Source of the DNA: Owenia fusiformis | Lineage: Eukaryota > Annelida > Polychaeta > Sabellida > Oweniidae | Reading direction: 5' to 3' | NCBI GenBank assembly: GCA_903813345.2 | Contig: CAIIXF020000007.1 | Coordinates: 6,515,730 to 6,579,729 of the forward strand | Length of the DNA stretch: 64,000 nucleotides | Part shown: positions 62,901 through 64,000 of the stretch, piece by piece | How the letters are laid out: every line of letters starts with the position of its first letter | Numbering within the stretch: the first letter of the stretch is position 1 | Position numbers and translations under genes: made by a program | Notes under the pieces: generated by a model | Seen by the model: only the letters and a program-made list of their open reading frames with translations | Databases searched by the model: none | Told to the model about the DNA's origin: nothing

Positions 62901-64000
62901 ACAGGCACGGATATTTTGAAAAAATATAGAATACGATACTGTTCTCTGTTAGGTCAAACAAAGAAAGCATATGTAAATAAAGTGGGAACAAACCAAGGTT
63001 TCATATGGAGCAAGATTTCCTTCTTGTGGCGAGTTACCCATAAGAGAATCGACGGTTCAAACGCAATTCAACTGTTTTAGAAAGTGACAACGTGAATAGA
63101 AGTAACAATACCATTTGCATTCGTTTGGCTTTGCTTTTTAAAAGATTGCTTCATCTGTTAGTTAGAAACTTAACTCTGCGTGGTTGATTAATAGGCAATT
63201 CGTTTGTTCGGATGTTTGTGACTTATATTTATGCTTATTTGAACACGTTAAAAAGTGTTTTAAAAGGTTTTTTAAGCATTATTAACAAACACGAAGAGGT
63301 CAGAAATTTTTAAATCACATTATCTTAAAGGAATCTGTGATTTTACCGAACATCTTATTTAAAAAAATGTCATGGAAATTAATTTGGTTTGCTCTGTCTA
63401 AAATTAATAGAACAATATAAAGGCTTGCAATGTCATAATAGTCAATTTAAACCCTCCTCTGAAAGTAGAAATTGTCCCCATGGAAGTTAGTTTGAAGTAT
63501 ATATTTGGAGAAAGTCGAACGCTGCAAACTTATAAATAAATTAAATATTCATTGAATAAATAATATACTATTTGATATAATGTGGAACATTGCGTAGTCC
63601 TAAGAAAACACCATGTACAGTACTCCCATTGGAAAACGTACAAAAGTTTGCCGATATTTTCACAATAATTTCAAGGCTAGTTTACGACACTTAAGATAGT
63701 TGACGAAAATGAATAACAATGGTAATTATGATTCTTTTATAGTTCATTGGAAATTCTTGGGTGTGCCTTAAGGTAGAGTGAGTAGAATCATTTTCCAAAT
63801 AAGCTTGCATACAGGTGTAGTCGTCCAACGAGACCCACCTTAAGAAGAGACTAATTGAGGCAGATTTTTCAAAATTTTTTACAATTTTACAATATTTTTC
63901 ACTCACAGTGTCCATTGTTATTCTTAATTTCTGAAATAAACACAAGGGTTCTGTTTTTATGTTATTAAAATGTTTTGTTTTTAAGTTTTTACCTCTGATA
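59990..64000. other. Wnt9: Wnt9 intron upstream of the penultimate exon (to window edge)
   Basis: 4 kb with no Wnt exon: the WNCP-encoding exon was looked for on the minus strand and not seen. A 16-C run lies at 61318-61333. A stretch near 63111-63160 resembles those at 29462 and, reversed, 25055-25100. ORFs at 62442 and 63691 are unrecognised. Confidence 0.5.

Overview
The window looks like AT-rich, intron-rich DNA from an invertebrate animal, most likely a lophotrochozoan (mollusc, annelid or relative). I place it there from the gene content: a calexcitin whose exons match, from memory, the squid protein, plus two linked Wnt genes. The species cannot be fixed from the sequence. There is no bacterial-style gene packing, and the real genes show only as short exons with clean splice signals.

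Three host genes are supported, all on the minus strand. (1) 489-11355: the complete coding region of a calexcitin-type EF-hand calcium-binding protein, six coding exons, 191 codons, with one GC-AG intron. (2) 36951-47641: a complete Wnt1 (wingless) gene, five coding exons, 378 codons, with signal peptide, acylation-site hairpin and the C-terminal cysteine-rich domain. (3) 53856-59989: the last two coding exons of Wnt9; its 5' exons must lie beyond the right edge. Wnt9 and Wnt1 are head-to-tail on the same strand, 6.2 kb apart, which is the ancient Wnt9-Wnt1-(Wnt6-Wnt10) cluster order. No Wnt6 exon was found 3' of Wnt1; the next recognisable gene there is calexcitin.

The rest is intron and intergenic DNA filled with decayed DNA transposons and MITEs. 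These include foldback elements with long inverted arms (1498-2289, 3386-4501, 9204-9672, 32745-34766) and TTAA-flanked MITEs (6933-7034, 15593-16000). There are also TA-flanked mariner relatives with transposase remnants (12522-13561, 28032-28572, 57623-58687), a nested composite (17017-19681), a LINE 3' remnant (7834-8088), several dispersed repeat pairs, minisatellites and microsatellites.

The most unusual signal is in Wnt9. An ~0.8 kb degenerate minisatellite (58899-59724) runs right up to and a few bases into the 3' edge of the penultimate exon. Its unit contains the exon's own 5' splice site, so the intron carries about a dozen diverged copies of that donor. A (GTTCA)n microsatellite likewise begins six bases inside a calexcitin intron.
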